Origin: Orthosia cruda
Lineage: Eukaryota; Arthropoda; Insecta; Lepidoptera; Noctuidae
DNA: 64,000 nt
NCBI GenBank assembly: GCA_964057195.1
Contig: OZ059847.1
Location: 9,215,814 to 9,279,813 of the forward strand
Direction of reading: 5' to 3'
The translations under genes were made by a program, and so were the position numbers. Every line of letters begins with the position of its first letter. The stretch's first letter is position 1. Positions 62,285 to 64,000 of the stretch are shown here, piece by piece. Below the pieces are notes generated by a model that saw only the letters and a list, made by a program, of their open reading frames with translations, made no database searches and was not told the DNA's origin.

Positions 62285-63690
62285 CAAATTAAATTCAAAT
62301 AGATAATCAAACTTACATTCAACCTGAAAAGATAGCTGACATTTTTATATTTCTTTTTATTGATTTTACTAATAATACTATTGACCCATATATTTATTAC
62401 ACACCACCGATGACTTATCTCCCAAATACTATGTATTTGACCCCAACTGATGACACCAATGTATATAAGTTAATAAACTCTTTAAAATCGACCAACTCTA
62501 CGGGCTACGATGACATTAACACAAAAAATCTTAAATTAAGCTCTACATTTTTATCAACTCATATTAGCCATATTATTAATTTGTCATTTATGCAAGGTTT
62601 ATTCCCTTCACGGTTAAAATTCTCAATAGTTAAACCAATCCACAAGAAAGGTGATAGAAGTGATATGAATAATTACTGTCCCATAACACTCATTCCAATT
62701 TTATCAAAGATCTTTGTAAAGGTTATGCACGAAAAACTCTCCGGTTTTTTATCCAAATACAAAATTCTAAGTGAAGATCAATTTGGTTTCAGAAAAAATA
62801 AATAGACAACAGCTTGTTTTGCTCTATTAAAATTAATAACGAAAAGCCTTAATGATAAACTACTAATTGTTTCCATTTTTCTAGATATGTCCAAGGCTTT
62901 TAATTTCGTAAACCATAAACTGTTAATTTATAAATTAGACCGATATGGCATAAGTTGAAACGCGTTGAAATGGCTCGAAAGCTACCTTACACATCGACAG
63001 CAATGTGTTGAGATTTCGGGACAAACAGGAAATCAAAAGCTCGCATATAGGTCTCGGTATCGCGAAAATAACTGCGGTGTTCCCCAAGGCACCATATTGG
63101 GGCCACCTTTATTCTTGCTATATGTTAACGACTTACCTAGTGTAACTACCCACAATTGCATACTATATGCTGACGATACGACCCTCAGTATTATAAAAGA
63201 AAATGACGACATTGTTGAGTACCAAAAATGAAATAAACATGACATTTTTTAAATAATATTAGTACATGGCTTGAACACAATAATCATCATATTAAGATTA
63301 AGAAAACAAAAATGTTACAATTCCAGACATATAACAGTATGCGTCCACGGTTTAAAATACAATATGGAAATGAGACAATAAAAAAGGTTGATTACGCAAA
63401 ATTCTTGGGGATAACAATTGACAAAAACTGTAACTTGAAATCTCATATTGATGATCTATGTAAGAAGATAGATATATTTGTATTTGTTTTATATAAACTA
63501 ACAAGTGTGGCTAGTGTTAATGCGGCACTGTGTGCATACCATGGCTATGTCTCATCAGTTTTGCGCTACGGCATTATAATATAGGGCAATTCTGTTGACC
63601 TTAATAAAGTGTTTCGAGCTCAGAAAAATGTGTACGCTAAATTTGTGGAGCGCACCCACTGGACAGTTGTGTTCCACTATTAGAATGAAA
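62285..63690 (+). pseudogene. LINE-E ORF2, RT to C-terminus
   Basis: STGYDDINTKNLKLSSTFLS, then IPILSKIFVKVMHEKLSGFL, EDQFGFRKNK followed by an in-frame TAG, LDMSKAFNFVNHKL, TGA near 62957, CGVPQGTILGPPLFLLYVND, catalytic YADDT (about 63166-63180), frameshifts near 63230 and 63300, DYAKFLGITIDKNCNLKSHI, then ALCAYHGYVSSVLRYGIII and RAQKNVYAK. Many breaks; dead. No endonuclease in view. Confidence 0.82.
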
Positions 63691-63945
63691 AATTTACCTA
63701 AATATTTGACATTATTACCTAATTAATTTTGACTTAAATAATTAATCTCTTTTACTATTGTTCAATTTATTTAAATTATTTCTAATGATTAATGACTTAA
63801 TTTTAATGTAATGATAACCCATAATTTTACAAACCATATTTGTACGCCGGAAACGGCAGAATATTATGACCGTAATATATAATTCACATAACAGCTTTAT
63901 ACAATATTCTGACTAATAAATGCATTCTATTCTATTCTTTTTTTT
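62285..63945 (+). mobile_element. LINE-E: 5'-truncated, decayed non-LTR retrotransposon
   Basis: Starts within ORF2 before the RT and ends in a TATTC-type tail (ATTCTATTCTATTC, about 63923-63937), then T9. The 3' UTR has GCCGGAAACGGC (63846-63857), a four-pair stem with a GAAA loop. It is related to LINE-B and the CR1/Daphne-type group by ORF2 motifs and tail. Confidence 0.75.
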
Positions 63946-64000
63946 TTTCTACTCAGAGAAGTGTATGTTCTATATAGTCAATAAAAACAATTCTAAGTAT
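63946..64000. other. End of window, nothing recognised
   Basis: T-rich then AT-rich; presumably P450 intron 2. Confidence 0.4.

Overview
This window looks like nuclear DNA of a moth or butterfly (Lepidoptera). It is AT-rich and packed with nested, mostly decayed transposable elements of lepidopteran type: an R4-clade Dong-like LINE sitting in TAA repeats, several families of two-ORF LINEs, RTE fragments, Ty3/gypsy and Ty1/copia LTR elements, Helitron-like elements ending in CTAG, and a hAT-type MITE. Nothing bacterial or viral is present apart from these retroelements.

The only host gene I can defend is the start of a CYP4-clan cytochrome P450 on the + strand. Exon 1 (38507-38663) and exon 2 (61967-62076) have consensus splice sites and compatible phase, and together give 89 codons. 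Later exons must lie beyond the right edge. Everything between the two exons would be a 23.3-kb first intron filled with transposons.

Layout, upstream of the P450. 1-4743: Ty3/gypsy element (+), cut by the window edge, pol with two in-frame stops. 5109-5852: 3' stump of LINE-A (-). 8115-9395: dispersed repeats and a 100-bp tandem array. 11222-18276: an RTE reverse transcriptase (+) split by a DNA transposon with 18-bp terminal inverted repeats (11649-17977), which itself contains LINE-A (-). 18277-22850: LINE-B (-), both ORFs intact. 23904-27540: Dong-like copy (-) missing its RT core, with tandem repeats and a hAT MITE in the gap. 27515-29250: repeat arrays and a LINE C-terminal stump. 30064-30313: RTE 3' end. 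30557-34819: complete Ty3/gypsy element (-) with identical 132-bp LTRs and a GTATG target duplication. 35043-37790: hairpin, Helitron-like, SINE and other repeats.

Layout, inside intron 1. Helitron-like 38854-39067; decayed LINE-C copy (-) 39546-41290; R1/I-like, copia and RTE-ORF1 scraps 41440-42480; LINE-C (+) 43455-48395, nearly intact; Dong-like element (-) 48393-55010, open except for one TGA, itself split by a non-autonomous LTR element (52247-54930, TSD ATGGT) whose interior ends in a 42-nt poly(A). LINE-D (-) 55477-59571 follows, split by a Helitron-like element, then a copia remnant (-) 59896-61300 and a LINE-C-like 3' end. Right of exon 2 is LINE-E (+), decayed.

Most unusual points: LINE-B and LINE-C each carry a tRNA-like A box/B box/T5 cassette just upstream of ORF1, ending in the same 11-mer CACTTTTTGGA; LINE-C ORF1 is followed, in frame after a TGA, by 201 open codons with hydrophobic segments running to ORF2; and the LTR element encloses an apparently polyadenylated transcript. 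All assignments rest on reading motifs by eye; no database search was possible.
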